The notes beneath the pieces are model-generated. The model made no database searches. It was not told where the DNA came from and was given only the letters and a program-made list of their open reading frames with translations. This document shows, in pieces, positions 21,832-32,212 of a stretch of DNA of 64,000 nt. A program made the position numbers and the translations under genes. The stretch lies in the NCBI GenBank assembly GCA_020186115.1, contig WSYJ01000067.1, forward strand, positions 124,001 to 188,000, given 5' to 3'. The first letter of the stretch is position 1, and each line of letters opens with the position of its first letter. Source of the stretch: Histomonas meleagridis (Eukaryota > Parabasalia > Tritrichomonadida > Dientamoebidae).

Positions 21832-22287
21832 TATTAAAATACAAAAATATAAATAAGCAATAAATAAATATTTTGTTATTCGAATTCAATTAGAATGGTT
21901 TCAATAACCAGAGTTACATATGTTACTATTACTTTTTGTAAAATTTAATAGAGGTTAAATAAGTATGGATACACAAGTATATTCAAAAAACATTGGACCG
22001 TTTAGACATCTTATATAAACGGCTTCCAATATTAGGGCTAGAAATTTGATTTTAACAAACAATACCTAAATTCCAAGTAATTACTAATTAAGTATTTGTA
22101 ATTAATCAAGCATAAGTTTGATTAGAATTGTGTATCCAAACAGAACATACACATTCTTTCTTTAAATTTAAGCGAACTGAAATTTTGCCTCAGGCATTCA
22201 AAAAAATCAAAATTTCAAACTGAATCAGTATGTTTCCAATTTGCAGTATTTAATGAATAATTCGATATATTTACGGAAAATATTTTT

Positions 22288-22785
22288 ATGGAAGAAATCC
22301 TTTCAATTGGAAATTCTTATGTAACTCAAGCAATACAAGAAATACAAAACGATAAAAACAATTTCCCATGAAAGAAAATCATTTTATACAAAAGATATTA
22401 AAACTTCCTGAAACTTCAATTGTAACTAAAAAAATTTCTACAATGTACCTCTCATAGCTTTAGCTGTTGCGGATATCATTGAAAAGAATTTAATAAAGAA
22501 AACATTTTCATTAACAAATAAAAAAGTCAGCGATTTCATATTGGCAAGAGATTCTTATGGAAAGGCATCAAACTTAAGACAAGCGCAGTCCATTAGAAGA
22601 GACTTTCAGTGCTGACGAATTTAAGATTCAAGTCTGATGATAAAGCTGAGTATTTGTTGGGGCTATGCGATAAATTGGAGAAAACGTGTAATGTGATTGG
22701 AGAAAATAATGTAAATAGAATCTTAAGGGATGTTAATGTGGTGAAGCTACAAGAAAGATTGAAAAGTATCGAGAAAATTTGGTAA
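22288..22785 (+). pseudogene. Decayed protein-coding gene of unknown family
   Basis: An ATG at 22288 opens MEEILSIGNSYVTQAIQEIQ and stops after about 28 codons. Protein-like sequence then continues in other frames: PLIALAVADIIEKNLIKKTF with KVSDFILARDSYGKASNLRQ, then KSDDKAEYLLGLCDKLEKTC with NVNRILRDVNVVKLQERLKS, ending in TAA at 22785. At least two frameshifts and one or more stops are needed to read it through. The helical, charged composition gives no family. Flanking DNA (21832-22287 and 22786-23785) shows no further gene that I can support. Confidence 0.55.
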
Positions 22786-23785
22786 GTAAATGCTCGTGGA
22801 TAGTGGTCTGTAACAATGCAAAGCTGTCGAAGCCACTAAATACGAATCCTATGAATCCATTTGATAATATAAATAATTATGTTTTATTTGAAAATTAAAC
22901 AAAAGTTAAAAGAAATCTATGAAGTCATGATTTTCAGTTTTGTATAATTATTTTCCAAAAAAAAAAAAAAGAACAAAACTTCGTAGTTGCTGTGGTAAAT
23001 GTCAGCGAATGCATAAAGGCTATTGATTTATAAAGAATTTGAAAACAGAAATCTTCATTAACACAATAAATTTTCTTGTTTAAACGAAAGCATCTTATAG
23101 TGGTGAATTAAATAGATTTTCTTAAGATGATTCGTTGATTATAATATTTATAATATTTTTTTATATACGATAATATAAATTGAATTTTTTTCTGTAGCCA
23201 TTCTATTCCTTAGTCTCGAAGTTATTTCGACATAAGACAACTTGTGCTAAACGTTAAAGCTTTACTCATGTATAGTGCAAAAAATTTACACATAAGAACA
23301 TTGATTGTCCGACTTAAATTCGAACGTATATAACGGTTTTGTGTGTTATCGTCATGGGGTGTACCAAAAAAAATCCGTTTTTTCAATAATGCATTCAAAA
23401 AATAAAAAAACAGATTTTCAAACGGTCATTATGAATTTGAAGCATTTTTTTTGCCTACTACAAAAGAAATGCCCTGTATGCAACCATTTTTTAATTCACC
23501 ATTAAAGGGGTGTCATTTATATGTATCTAGGATTTGATTATTAGAAAATTAAAGAAACAATAATAATTAGTATTAAAGTATAAAAGATTAAATTTCAAAA
23601 TACTAGAAAGTATTAAATGTTTTTAATGATTTTTAGTCAGAATTATAGAGAATAAAAAGTTCTTTGTGAGAAATTTTAACAATAGGAGATGGTTATCGTC
23701 AACTGTAAACTATTAAAAAAGTTAAAAATCACAGCATTTTTTGACACCAGCTTTTTCTAGGAAAAGAAAACAAAGTAAAATCAGA
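22786..23785. other. Intergenic spacer, no convincing gene
   Basis: About 1 kb of A/T-rich DNA. A 66-codon frame at 23305-23505 starts at TTG and lacks recognisable features; its CPVC motif is not enough to call a gene. Nothing else is seen. Confidence 0.4.
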
Positions 23786-24727
23786 ATGGGATCTTTTCTA
23801 AGTCGTGGTGTGGTAACTCTTCCTGATGTTATCATTGATTTTGAGGTAGAGCCCAACCCAGACAGTCCGTTTATAGATTCTGTAACAGAATTTAATACGA
23901 CAATTTTAGGTCCATCAAAAGTGATTATTGAACACTTCAAGCAATACCAAGATGCGCAGGATTTCATTTCACGGGCGTATCGAGAGCCTTCGGAAGAATC
24001 CAAAGATTCTGCTTGGTCACGTGTTCTTCCATTAATTGCATTTCAAAGTCAAATTTTCAATCTAGCAAACAAGCTTACTGATCACTTCATTGGGTTCTTA
24101 TCATTTATTGTTGATCTAATGGGAAACGGATATTCAAGTGTTGATGCTCTTGTAAGTGAACCAATAATTACAAAACAATTTGCACAATGCTTTAATATTA
24201 TGCTTGAAATAGACGAAATCAAAATGAATAGACCAAAGATGTTGAATGATCTTGCATTTTTCCATCGTGTTGCAACACGAAGATTAGATTTTGATCAATA
24301 TGAAGACTTATATACAAAATCATTCGACATGGTTCTTTTCTTTGGTAATCCAAATCCATGTATATGTAAATTAATATCAGCAATCAAAAACAGATTTCAA
24401 TATGACTTCCAAAAATTACTTAGATCAATCGAAGTTATTGGAAAAATATCGGACATATGTACATCAATGCTTATTAACCATCCATCAGAGAACGAAGAAA
24501 CAAATTTATTATATTTAAGAGCAAGCGTCGGAAGCATTTTGCTTTACGACCACTTAAATCCAAAAGGGGCTTTTGTCAACGATTCGTCACTTGCTATTAT
24601 GCAAACTGTGACTGTCCTCGCAAATTATCAACCAAAACAAATGAATTTGATTAATTCGGTCAAATACCTATCAAAGCATTACGATGATTCAAGCTCGCGG
24701 ATAGAGATAAAGAATATCCTTCAGTAA
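23786..24727 (+). CDS. CYRI/FAM49 homologue (Rac1-binding negative regulator of SCAR/WAVE)
   Basis: The 313-residue protein aligns along its length with CYRI-A/B (FAM49, DUF1394), which bind active Rac1 and restrain Arp2/3-driven protrusion. Key matches are the N-terminal MGSFLSR (CYRI is N-myristoylated on Gly2), AWSRVLPLI, TKQFAQCFNIMLEIDEIKMN followed by RPKMLNDLAFFHR, then VGSILLYDHLNPKGAF, and a C-terminal SVKYLSKHY. The family length is about 324. An open frame extends 15 codons upstream from a TTG, but MGxxxS at 23786 is clearly the start by family comparison. This suggests a Rac-WAVE actin pathway, which fits amoeboid trichomonads. It is followed in the same direction by the SCYL-like gene, which also begins with MG. 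Confidence 0.88.
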   Translation: MGSFLSRGVVTLPDVIIDFEVEPNPDSPFIDSVTEFNTTILGPSKVIIEHFKQYQDAQDFISRAYREPSEESKDSAWSRVLPLIAFQSQIFNLANKLTDHFIGFLSFIVDLMGNGYSSVDALVSEPIITKQFAQCFNIMLEIDEIKMNRPKMLNDLAFFHRVATRRLDFDQYEDLYTKSFDMVLFFGNPNPCICKLISAIKNRFQYDFQKLLRSIEVIGKISDICTSMLINHPSENEETNLLYLRASVGSILLYDHLNPKGAFVNDSSLAIMQTVTVLANYQPKQMNLINSVKYLSKHYDDSSSRIEIKNILQ

Positions 24728-24875
24728 GCATAATTATGATATATTGTATCAATAAAAATCATTTGGCTAAAATATGAGGGAAATGATAATGTAGTTGAAA
24801 CAAAAATATTTTTGTTGTGTTATAAGTGGTTCTTTTTAAAGAAGTTTGAAGACTTTTAATTCGGCCATTTGAATG

Positions 24876-24884
24876 TCACTTTTT
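24876..24884 (+). promoter_or_regulatory. TCACTTTTT initiator-like element
   Basis: Initiator-type sequence with its A 43 bases before the ATG of the pseudokinase gene. Confidence 0.45.
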
Positions 24885-24920
24885 GCTCATTTTGACTGAG
24901 TTTGTTAACATTAATTTATC

Positions 24921-26708
24921 ATGGGCGGAACCCTTTCATCAAATTTCGAACAAATTAATAATGATTTTATTATTGAGTGTTGGAAGGTTTCTTCAGCTAC
25001 TGATAAAAATACCAAACAAAAAGTTTCTTTATGGCAATTAGATCAACAATTACTACAAGAAAAATATCCAAGTGAAGCTGAAAAAGATGAGTATATTAAT
25101 AGATACATAAAAAGTATACAGAATGTCAAAAAGCTTAGGCATCCTAATGTTTTAAAGATTATTCAAGTTCAAGATAATAAACAAAACTTTGAATTCATTA
25201 CAGAACCTGTAGCATTCTGTTTAAAATCAAATGTAAGCAAATTAGATAAAACAGATGCTTCTTATATTATGCTTCAACTTCTTGAAGCGTTATATTTTAT
25301 TCATGATATAGCTAAATCAGTACATTTGAACGTTAATTGCGACACAATTTTACTCAACGATCAAATGACAGTGAAATTATTTGGTTTTAATTGGTTTACA
25401 AATCTCTCCGATACACAAACGGTCCCCGCATTTGAAAAATATGAAACAACACCAAATTTCCCAAATATCAAATATTCAGCACCTGAGTTAGTTTCAAAAA
25501 AGGAACTTACGACAAAAGCAGATATATTCTCAGCAGGAGTTGTCTTTTACGAATTATTAACTGGTAAACAAATCATTGAATGTGAAAAACCAGAAGATTA
25601 CAATACTGAGGTAAGTCCAATCTCAAAAGTAACAGGAATGACCTCTGATGTTTATTCATTACTCCAAAAAATGATGAATATCAAACCAGAATTACGGCCA
25701 CCAGCGAAAGATCTCCTTAGAGACGAAATGTTTAAGACACAACAAATAGAATCCCTTCGCTTTATGGATACTATAATTGTTGAAACTCCACAAGATAGAT
25801 TTAATTTCTATAAAAAACTTGGCAAACAAATCGATAAATACTCGACCTTTGTCAAGAAATCTAAGATCATCCCACTTCTCGTTAACGAATGTAAGGAGAA
25901 TATTAAGTTTTCACCAATTCTTCTTGGCATCATTTTTGATGCTTCAAAGAATCTTACTATCGATGAGTTTACTGATGACGTTTTTATTCATCTTACACAT
26001 CTCCTTAAAGTTCAAAAGCCTCCAGAAATTCTTTTTGCTTTCATTCACAAAATTGAATTCCTTTTGGCGAACGTTAACGAAGCAAACCGCCAGGCGCACG
26101 TTTATCCCATTCTATCGTCCGCTCTCAAATCCGACAAAGAAATGCACATCAAAGAAGTTCTTAAGAAAATCCCAATCATTATCAAAGATTTAAATGAACC
26201 TTGTATTCAGAAGATCCTTTTGCCTAATTTAGTACGATTATGTGAAAAATCTGATAATATTGAATATATCAGTAAATCATTACAATGTATTAAAGCATGC
26301 GCGCAACGTGTAGATCAAGATCAATTCCTTAAGTACATTATTCCACGACTTTATGAAGTTTGGGAAAATAATCAAGAACCATATCTGATACCATTTTATA
26401 CGGAACTTTTACTTTCTCTTAAAGGAAGTGAACAATCGGAAGTGGCATATGCAGTACCTCTTGCAGCAGAGATTATCTCATTTATACATTGTGATCCTTA
26501 TTACCAAAAACAACTTACGAGTTGGATGCTGGCTACAATAACCAAGTTTAAGACTACAAACAAATTGGATGAGGTACAAGAGCCAATGAAACAAAAAGAA
26601 CAAATTAATATAAATGATATAACAGCATTGTTTGATCCGTTGGCAGAAGAATTGAAAATTAGTCCGTCACAAGAAATATTCGACTTTACAAAGGTTGAAA
26701 CAAAATAA
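24921..26708 (+). CDS. SCY1-like pseudokinase with HEAT repeats (SCYL2-type)
   Basis: The 595-residue protein has a kinase-like fold at about residues 15-275 followed by HEAT-like helices to the end, as in SCYL/CVAK104 proteins that work in clathrin and COPI traffic. Kinase landmarks are present but changed. The ATP-anchoring Lys region reads KVSLWQLD. The catalytic loop is HLNVNCDTILL (near 135), with Asn in place of the HRD aspartate. The metal-binding DFG is LFGF (near 152). The APE motif (SAPEL) and the helix F region (DIFSAGVVFYELLTGKQ) are kept. It should therefore be a pseudokinase. The start MGGTLSSN is a possible N-myristoylation signal. The gene is tandem with the CYRI and HECT genes. 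Confidence 0.85.
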   Translation: MGGTLSSNFEQINNDFIIECWKVSSATDKNTKQKVSLWQLDQQLLQEKYPSEAEKDEYINRYIKSIQNVKKLRHPNVLKIIQVQDNKQNFEFITEPVAFCLKSNVSKLDKTDASYIMLQLLEALYFIHDIAKSVHLNVNCDTILLNDQMTVKLFGFNWFTNLSDTQTVPAFEKYETTPNFPNIKYSAPELVSKKELTTKADIFSAGVVFYELLTGKQIIECEKPEDYNTEVSPISKVTGMTSDVYSLLQKMMNIKPELRPPAKDLLRDEMFKTQQIESLRFMDTIIVETPQDRFNFYKKLGKQIDKYSTFVKKSKIIPLLVNECKENIKFSPILLGIIFDASKNLTIDEFTDDVFIHLTHLLKVQKPPEILFAFIHKIEFLLANVNEANRQAHVYPILSSALKSDKEMHIKEVLKKIPIIIKDLNEPCIQKILLPNLVRLCEKSDNIEYISKSLQCIKACAQRVDQDQFLKYIIPRLYEVWENNQEPYLIPFYTELLLSLKGSEQSEVAYAVPLAAEIISFIHCDPYYQKQLTSWMLATITKFKTTNKLDEVQEPMKQKEQININDITALFDPLAEELKISPSQEIFDFTKVETK

Positions 26709-26887
26709 TGTAAAAATTTTTGTATGAATTTGGTATTTTTGTTATAACATAGTTTAATCTATTGGGAGATCTGGTAGCGTTTCTCTCAAGTTCATTGATG
26801 AAGATAAGTTTGATATTGGCTGAAAATATTTTTGGAACTTTTTACATCTGAAAATTTTTGCACTTTTTGTCATTCCATCCGTTATTC

Positions 26888-26896
26888 TCACTTTTT
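26888..26896 (+). promoter_or_regulatory. TCACTTTTT initiator-like element
   Basis: Lies 46 bases before the ATG at 26936. A second partial copy, GCACTTTTTG, sits about 27 bases further upstream. Its position inside the longer non-ATG frame supports the later start of the HECT gene. Confidence 0.45.
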
Positions 26897-26935
26897 GTGA
26901 AAAAATTTTGCCCAATTACAAGACCAAAAACAACA

Positions 26936-29900
26936 ATGTGGGATGACGATATTATGTCAAGATTTACTTATGAGGCATTCGAGCAGATCTTAGAGATGAT
27001 TAATTCTGATGATGAAGAAAGTCAACAACTTGGGCTTCTTAATTTATCTGAAACATTAGCTTATGGAAATGCTGATCTTCTTGAAGATTTTCCTTGTATG
27101 GATATGGCGCAAGCAATGGTACAATGCCTTGGATCAAATAACCAAGAAATTCAAGCTAATGCCTCTTTGTGTATATTTCAATTTCTTGAAGCACATCCTG
27201 CATCAACTCGCTCTTTAGTTGATTCAGGTGCAATGCCTGCCATGAAGAAAGCTCTTCTTAGCAAAAATATATCCACAACTACTTCTGAAAATCTCCTTCG
27301 TGCAGCAAATATTGTTGCTGATTTTCGCCCACGGGATTTATCTACCATAGGTCTTCAGCCCATTATTAGATATTATGATTTTTCCAATGCCAACATTCAA
27401 CGTCTTATTGCACATATTTTATCAATGATGACACGACAAGTATTTTCAGACAATTTCATTAAGCCTTTTCCAGATGTAGCCCAATTAATGCTTAAGTCCA
27501 ACACTCCCAGTACCTTAGATTTATTAGTCCAAACAGTTTATTCGATTGGCATACAAATCAACGTCGATCAATTTCCACTTAAATCTGTTAAACCAATTTT
27601 AACCACATTACAAACCTTAGAATCCCCCAATAACATTGAGATGCTTATAAAAGTCATCTCACGTGCATCAGAAAATGAGAAAGTTGGCGAAAGAATTATT
27701 ACATTAAATTTTGATTTTTCACTCTTTTTATTCCCATCTAATCCAATGGTCGTTACATCTGATATCAAAACACATCTCTTAAAAATTATTGTCAATTTAT
27801 TACCAATTCCAGACATGCCACCTAATGATTTATATAATCCAAATCGAAAAGTACCGAATTCTTCTAGTGAATTCTCCACGACAATTCAACCATTATTAAT
27901 CAAATTATTTATTGAAAAAGGAGAAAATGATCCATTAGCAATTATCGCTTTAGCAATGACATTTAAATTGACTCCAGTTGAGCCACCAGATTTATTATAT
28001 CATTCATTATGTAATTTAATACGTCAAAATAACTTATCACAATACGTTTTATTATTTTCGATGAATATACCAAGTAAACGAAAGATTGGAACTTTTGGTT
28101 TATTAGAACAATTAAAGAAATATCAAGTTAAAAATGATTGGTATAAAAAGAACTTACAAACATTAACAAAAACAATTGGAAAATGTCCAAAACGAAAACC
28201 ACTTGAATTTAATAAGATCAAAAACATTGAACAATTAATGAAGATCATTAACAACAATAATATTCCATCATTTGATTTCTTACAAAATGGATTTTTTACA
28301 CATTTCACAAAACTATTTACACAATCGAGTAATGACTTAACGAAAATTAATTTTAATACATTTGTTAATCAATTAATTGATTTATTATTATATTTACCAA
28401 TTAATAATCCGAATGATCCATATAATAATAAATATGAAACTATCATTAATGATTCGATTCGATATAACTTTAAAGAGAATGGGCGAAATTATAATGAAAG
28501 TTTCATGAATCAAAATTCGATTATAGCACTTGAAGGATATATTAATCAAAACATATATAACATACGGAATCAAGACTTAATCAATTGTTGGAATAATAAC
28601 AACAATGATAGACTTCATAAAATTATTGTAAAACCACAAAACATTGATGAGATACATTATACAGAATTAGCACATTATCATCGAATGTTTAATACTCCGA
28701 ACTATAAACGATTTAAGTTTTATAATGGAAAAGAACAAATCTCAGAGAACGACTCAATTTTTTCGATATATAATCAAACAGATAATATTAATAACACACA
28801 AATTAACTTAGTTCAAGATGATATTGGTGAGAATCAATTATCAAGTTTAAATGTATCGACAAAGAACATTCATAAAGACATGAAGAATGTATTAGATACA
28901 TTAAAGTTATTATATACGAAATTATCGAATAATATAACAATTAATTCACAATCATTTGAAAATAGAGTTTCATCATATTTAAATTCTCCTTATTTAATTT
29001 ATACTTGTAAATCACCAGCAGTTGAAATTATTATTAATTATTCGTTTTTGTTTTCTTCATTTTTAAAGATTTTCATTGTTAAATCGATTTCATTAGATTT
29101 ATTAACATCATTCTCAAATATAATACAACAAAAAACGTCAAAAAAGTTAAATAATCATTCGAATTATTTTAAATGTTGTGTAAATAGAAATAATATTTTC
29201 GATGATGGTTTGATCTTAATTAAAAACGCATTTAACCCATATATGCAACCTGAATTAATGTTCGAAAATGAAGAAGGTATTGGTATTGGTCCAACACAAG
29301 AATTCTTTACTTTAGTATCAAATGAATTTGCAAATGTTTCATTAAATTTATGGAGAAATGACTTTACAAATAAAGAAAAATATGCTATGACGACTAATGG
29401 CTTATTCCCTAAGATTGGGGCAGACCCAAATATGTTCTATTTATTCGGGAAATTATGCGCAAAGGCTTCAGCAATGGGACATATAATTCCTTTCCCATTT
29501 AACAAATGTTTCTTTAAATTGGTCAAAAAAGAAAAAATTTCGATCGAAGAAGTTGATGTACAACTGTCGAATTCCCTCAAAAATTCAGAGGGTTTGTTAG
29601 GTCTGACTTTTGTTTACCCTGGAACTGAAATAGAACTAATTAAAAATGGAGCTGAAGTTGAAGTAGACAAAAGTAATGTTAAGAAGTTCGTGGAATTAAT
29701 AGAAGATTTTACTTGTGGGTCAAAGGTTCAAATTTATGGTGATGAATTTGCAAGAGGTTTTTGTTCAATTTATAGAAAAGGTGTATTGGAAATATTAACT
29801 GCTGATGAGCTTTGTTCAATGATAGCAGGAGATGATACTAAAATTACAATGAAAGATCTAATGGAAAATGTCGAGGTTTCTCATGGATATATCCAAAATT

Positions 29901-30202
29901 CACCACAAATCAAAATGCTCTTCGAAATAATAGTAGAAATGGAAAAGGAAGAAAGAGCTGCATTTGTAAAATTTGTAACCGGATGTGAAAGACTTCCAAT
30001 TGGTGGACTTGCAAGGCTTAGCCCGAAGTTGACAATTGCTAAGAAGTTACCAGAAGGAAATAATAAGGCAGAAGATTTGCTTCCATCTGTAATGACATGT
30101 ACAAATTACTTTAAATTACCTGCTTATAAAACTAAGGAACAAATGAAAGAAAAAATACTTCTTGCAATAAAAGAAGGCCAAGGAGCTTTCTTACTGACAT
30201 AA
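26936..30202 (+). CDS. HECT-type E3 ubiquitin ligase (TRIP12/UFD4/UPL3-like)
   Basis: The 1088-residue protein has an N-terminal armadillo-like region (about residues 5-200; EESQQLGLLNLSETLAYGN resembles the start of TRIP12) and a long Asn-rich middle. The C-terminal HECT domain runs from about residue 740 and contains NPYMQPELMFENEEGIGIGP, PTQEFFTLVSNEF, a short LPIGGLARLSPKLTI segment and the catalytic loop PSVMTCTNYFKLP. The active Cys is near residue 1055, 34 residues from the end, as usual. TRIP12/UFD4 ligases act in ubiquitin fusion degradation and nuclear quality control. The frame extends upstream from a TTG, but the first ATG is at 26936, after the initiator motif. The UFD4-type assignment rests on domain order. 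Confidence 0.88.
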   Translation: MWDDDIMSRFTYEAFEQILEMINSDDEESQQLGLLNLSETLAYGNADLLEDFPCMDMAQAMVQCLGSNNQEIQANASLCIFQFLEAHPASTRSLVDSGAMPAMKKALLSKNISTTTSENLLRAANIVADFRPRDLSTIGLQPIIRYYDFSNANIQRLIAHILSMMTRQVFSDNFIKPFPDVAQLMLKSNTPSTLDLLVQTVYSIGIQINVDQFPLKSVKPILTTLQTLESPNNIEMLIKVISRASENEKVGERIITLNFDFSLFLFPSNPMVVTSDIKTHLLKIIVNLLPIPDMPPNDLYNPNRKVPNSSSEFSTTIQPLLIKLFIEKGENDPLAIIALAMTFKLTPVEPPDLLYHSLCNLIRQNNLSQYVLLFSMNIPSKRKIGTFGLLEQLKKYQVKNDWYKKNLQTLTKTIGKCPKRKPLEFNKIKNIEQLMKIINNNNIPSFDFLQNGFFTHFTKLFTQSSNDLTKINFNTFVNQLIDLLLYLPINNPNDPYNNKYETIINDSIRYNFKENGRNYNESFMNQNSIIALEGYINQNIYNIRNQDLINCWNNNNNDRLHKIIVKPQNIDEIHYTELAHYHRMFNTPNYKRFKFYNGKEQISENDSIFSIYNQTDNINNTQINLVQDDIGENQLSSLNVSTKNIHKDMKNVLDTLKLLYTKLSNNITINSQSFENRVSSYLNSPYLIYTCKSPAVEIIINYSFLFSSFLKIFIVKSISLDLLTSFSNIIQQKTSKKLNNHSNYFKCCVNRNNIFDDGLILIKNAFNPYMQPELMFENEEGIGIGPTQEFFTLVSNEFANVSLNLWRNDFTNKEKYAMTTNGLFPKIGADPNMFYLFGKLCAKASAMGHIIPFPFNKCFFKLVKKEKISIEEVDVQLSNSLKNSEGLLGLTFVYPGTEIELIKNGAEVEVDKSNVKKFVELIEDFTCGSKVQIYGDEFARGFCSIYRKGVLEILTADELCSMIAGDDTKITMKDLMENVEVSHGYIQNSPQIKMLFEIIVEMEKEERAAFVKFVTGCERLPIGGLARLSPKLTIAKKLPEGNNKAEDLLPSVMTCTNYFKLPAYKTKEQMKEKILLAIKEGQGAFLLT

Positions 30203-30284
30203 AGGATTTGTTTATTAATAAAAGTTTACTTCGTACGTTAATATTTTTATTGAAATTTTTCTATGACATCATTCAATTTTTCAT

Positions 30285-30857
30285 ATGGAATCAAATCAAC
30301 CACAATTTGATATAATCGGAAAACAAAATACAGAAGTCCATGGACATAATGAAGAACAAAATTCTATTTTGCTTCATCAAAAAGAAATTTATGATTATAT
30401 TCGAGAAAATATTGATGAACCAGAACTAATCGATATTCCAAGTGATGGAATGATACTTGATACAATTTCAGCTCAAAAAATAAAAATACGTCAAATGCAA
30501 GAAGAGTCATTGATATATAAAGGTCTTAAAAAACAAGTCTGTTTTGATCCAATTTATTTATCTTTTCTTAGTTCAACATCAGAATATAGGAATTCTGTAA
30601 TTGCAAGTAAGAAAGGAAACACGCCACTTAATCAAATGCCTATTAGACAAAAATTAGATCAAGCAATTGAAGCACAATTTCTTAATATATCAATTCCAGG
30701 TCTAGATGTAGAACGTGTTGCATCAGAAACTTCTGTGCTTATCACGCATGATTTACCTATTCTTGAAAATCAATTGAGAAACTCCATTTCAAGAAAAGAA
30801 AATATGAAAATTCAATTTGAGTCATACATACAACATCACCCTCAATACCATGGATAA
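30285..30857 (+). CDS. Small conserved-looking protein, function unknown
   Basis: A 190-residue soluble protein, acidic at the N terminus and helical elsewhere, with segments ISAQKIKIRQMQEESLIYKG and ISIPGLDVERVASETSVLIT. No signal peptide, membrane span or enzymatic motif is visible. The ATG at 30285 follows a TTCAATTTTTCAT leader, and the gene lies 82 bases after the HECT gene in the same direction. The composition and an even codon pattern support a real gene; I do not recognise a family. Confidence 0.65.
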   Translation: MESNQPQFDIIGKQNTEVHGHNEEQNSILLHQKEIYDYIRENIDEPELIDIPSDGMILDTISAQKIKIRQMQEESLIYKGLKKQVCFDPIYLSFLSSTSEYRNSVIASKKGNTPLNQMPIRQKLDQAIEAQFLNISIPGLDVERVASETSVLITHDLPILENQLRNSISRKENMKIQFESYIQHHPQYHG

Positions 30858-31049
30858 AAATGCAATGAGAGGCGATTAATCTTTTAGATAAATATAGAAA
30901 AAATAAAAATGTGTTTTTTAATATATCATTCTCTAGTGTGATGTTTATATCTGAATACCACAAACATGAATAATGGATTTAGTAAAAATATTAATAAAAA
31001 CAAATTAAATAATTCTAATGTGTTGGCAATGAGTATTAAGCGTTTTATT

Positions 31050-31481
31050 TCATATTTCAACAATAAAATTGTCTTCGTTGAAATCTTCTTCAATATCATT
31101 TTCAATCGAAAAATCAATCGTTTTATTTTTATTTTCATTTTCTTCAACATAACTCAATTCCTCATCAATTTTTTGTCGTTTATTTCGAATACGAATTAAT
31201 ATTATAATAAGTATCGAAATAATAACAATTACTCCAATAATAACTCCAATAATAATATAAATATACGTTTTATCTTTGTTATTCATTTCATTATTTTCAT
31301 AAACAAAATAAAAATTGGAATAAAATGTAAAATATTTGGAATAAATAATAATTATGGAATTATATGATATAAGTGATGTTGGAATATATAAAATGTTGAA
31401 TTGATATTCGTGATGATAAACGAATTGAAATGTAAAATGTAAATACTTAAATAGGTGGTGACACTTCAAATATCGACACAA
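31050..31481 (-). pseudogene. BspA-like 3' module remnant (TM and cytosolic tail)
   Basis: This minus-strand stretch repeats the 3' end of the BspA fragment at 17350-17772 with very high identity. It has the Phe/Tyr-rich pre-membrane segment (YFTFYSNFYFVYENNEMNNK), the same membrane span (YIYIIIGVIIGVIVIISILI) and a related acidic tail ending in NEDNFIVEI. All leucine-rich repeats and the TFTESNTF repeats are gone, and no signal peptide precedes it. The similarity breaks off near 31450. It is a dispersed 3' fragment rather than a gene. Confidence 0.75.
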
Positions 31482-32212
31482 CCTACACTTTTTTTGGGTT
31501 ATATATGCATAAATTAAGCTATATATTAACAGTGCAAAGGCTCAAGAAAAATCTGATGGACAATTTTGAGATACCAAAAGGTGAATCAAACTTCTTCATT
31601 CCATTAACGGTGGCAAAAGATTTACGGTTTTATGTCGAAATTCTAACTAAAAACTAAATAAGTTCAGGATTTCCTTCTCTAATTTATTAGTTATTTCCAA
31701 TCTCTTTTGCCTGTTCTGTGCTTTAAAGAGAGAAGAAGAGGAAAATGACATCAAAAAAAGGAGAGAATTATTGGTGACGATTTTTTATTAAGGTCTAAAA
31801 TTTCGAAAACTATTTTTTGACAAGATATTTTCATTTATTAGTGAGTGTCACCATTGTAGGATATCCTATTCATTATCCGATAATGAATTCTGAACCTACA
31901 ATCGCCACTTTTGACGATACCCACTTTTTGAATGGAAACAACAACTCCATTGTATATAAAATCCACTTTTTGATATATCAAACAATAAATTTTAAGAGTT
32001 CATTCAAAAAGTGTGAGGTTAAAAATGCAACATTTATTCAAAATTCTGAATATTCAGAAATTGTTATCACTTTTTGTAATTTTTGGAAAGAAATTTTATA
32101 CCCCAGAAAAAGTTGCTTGAAGCGTTCAAAAAAAAATAATTCAATAGCCATCGTATTAATTCAATTTTTGTGTGTTTTAGATATTTGAAAGAATTCAATC
32201 TGCTAAAGTGCT
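31482..32212. other. Spacer upstream of the BspA gene with repeated CACTTTTTGA words
   Basis: The 730 bases before the intact BspA gene hold an ATG-less open frame (31817-32188) that I do not believe is coding. They also hold four copies of a CACTTTTTG word at about 31920, 31965, 32008 (opposite orientation) and 32071. This is either promoter-like or a decayed duplication. Confidence 0.4.

Noticed and set aside
23305-23505. 66-codon frame with a CPVC motif
   Set aside because: Starts at TTG; one CxxC is not enough for a zinc or redox protein; no continuation in other frames.
31817-32188. 123-codon frame before the BspA gene
   Set aside because: Begins at TTG, has no domain, and the region has promoter-like repeated words.
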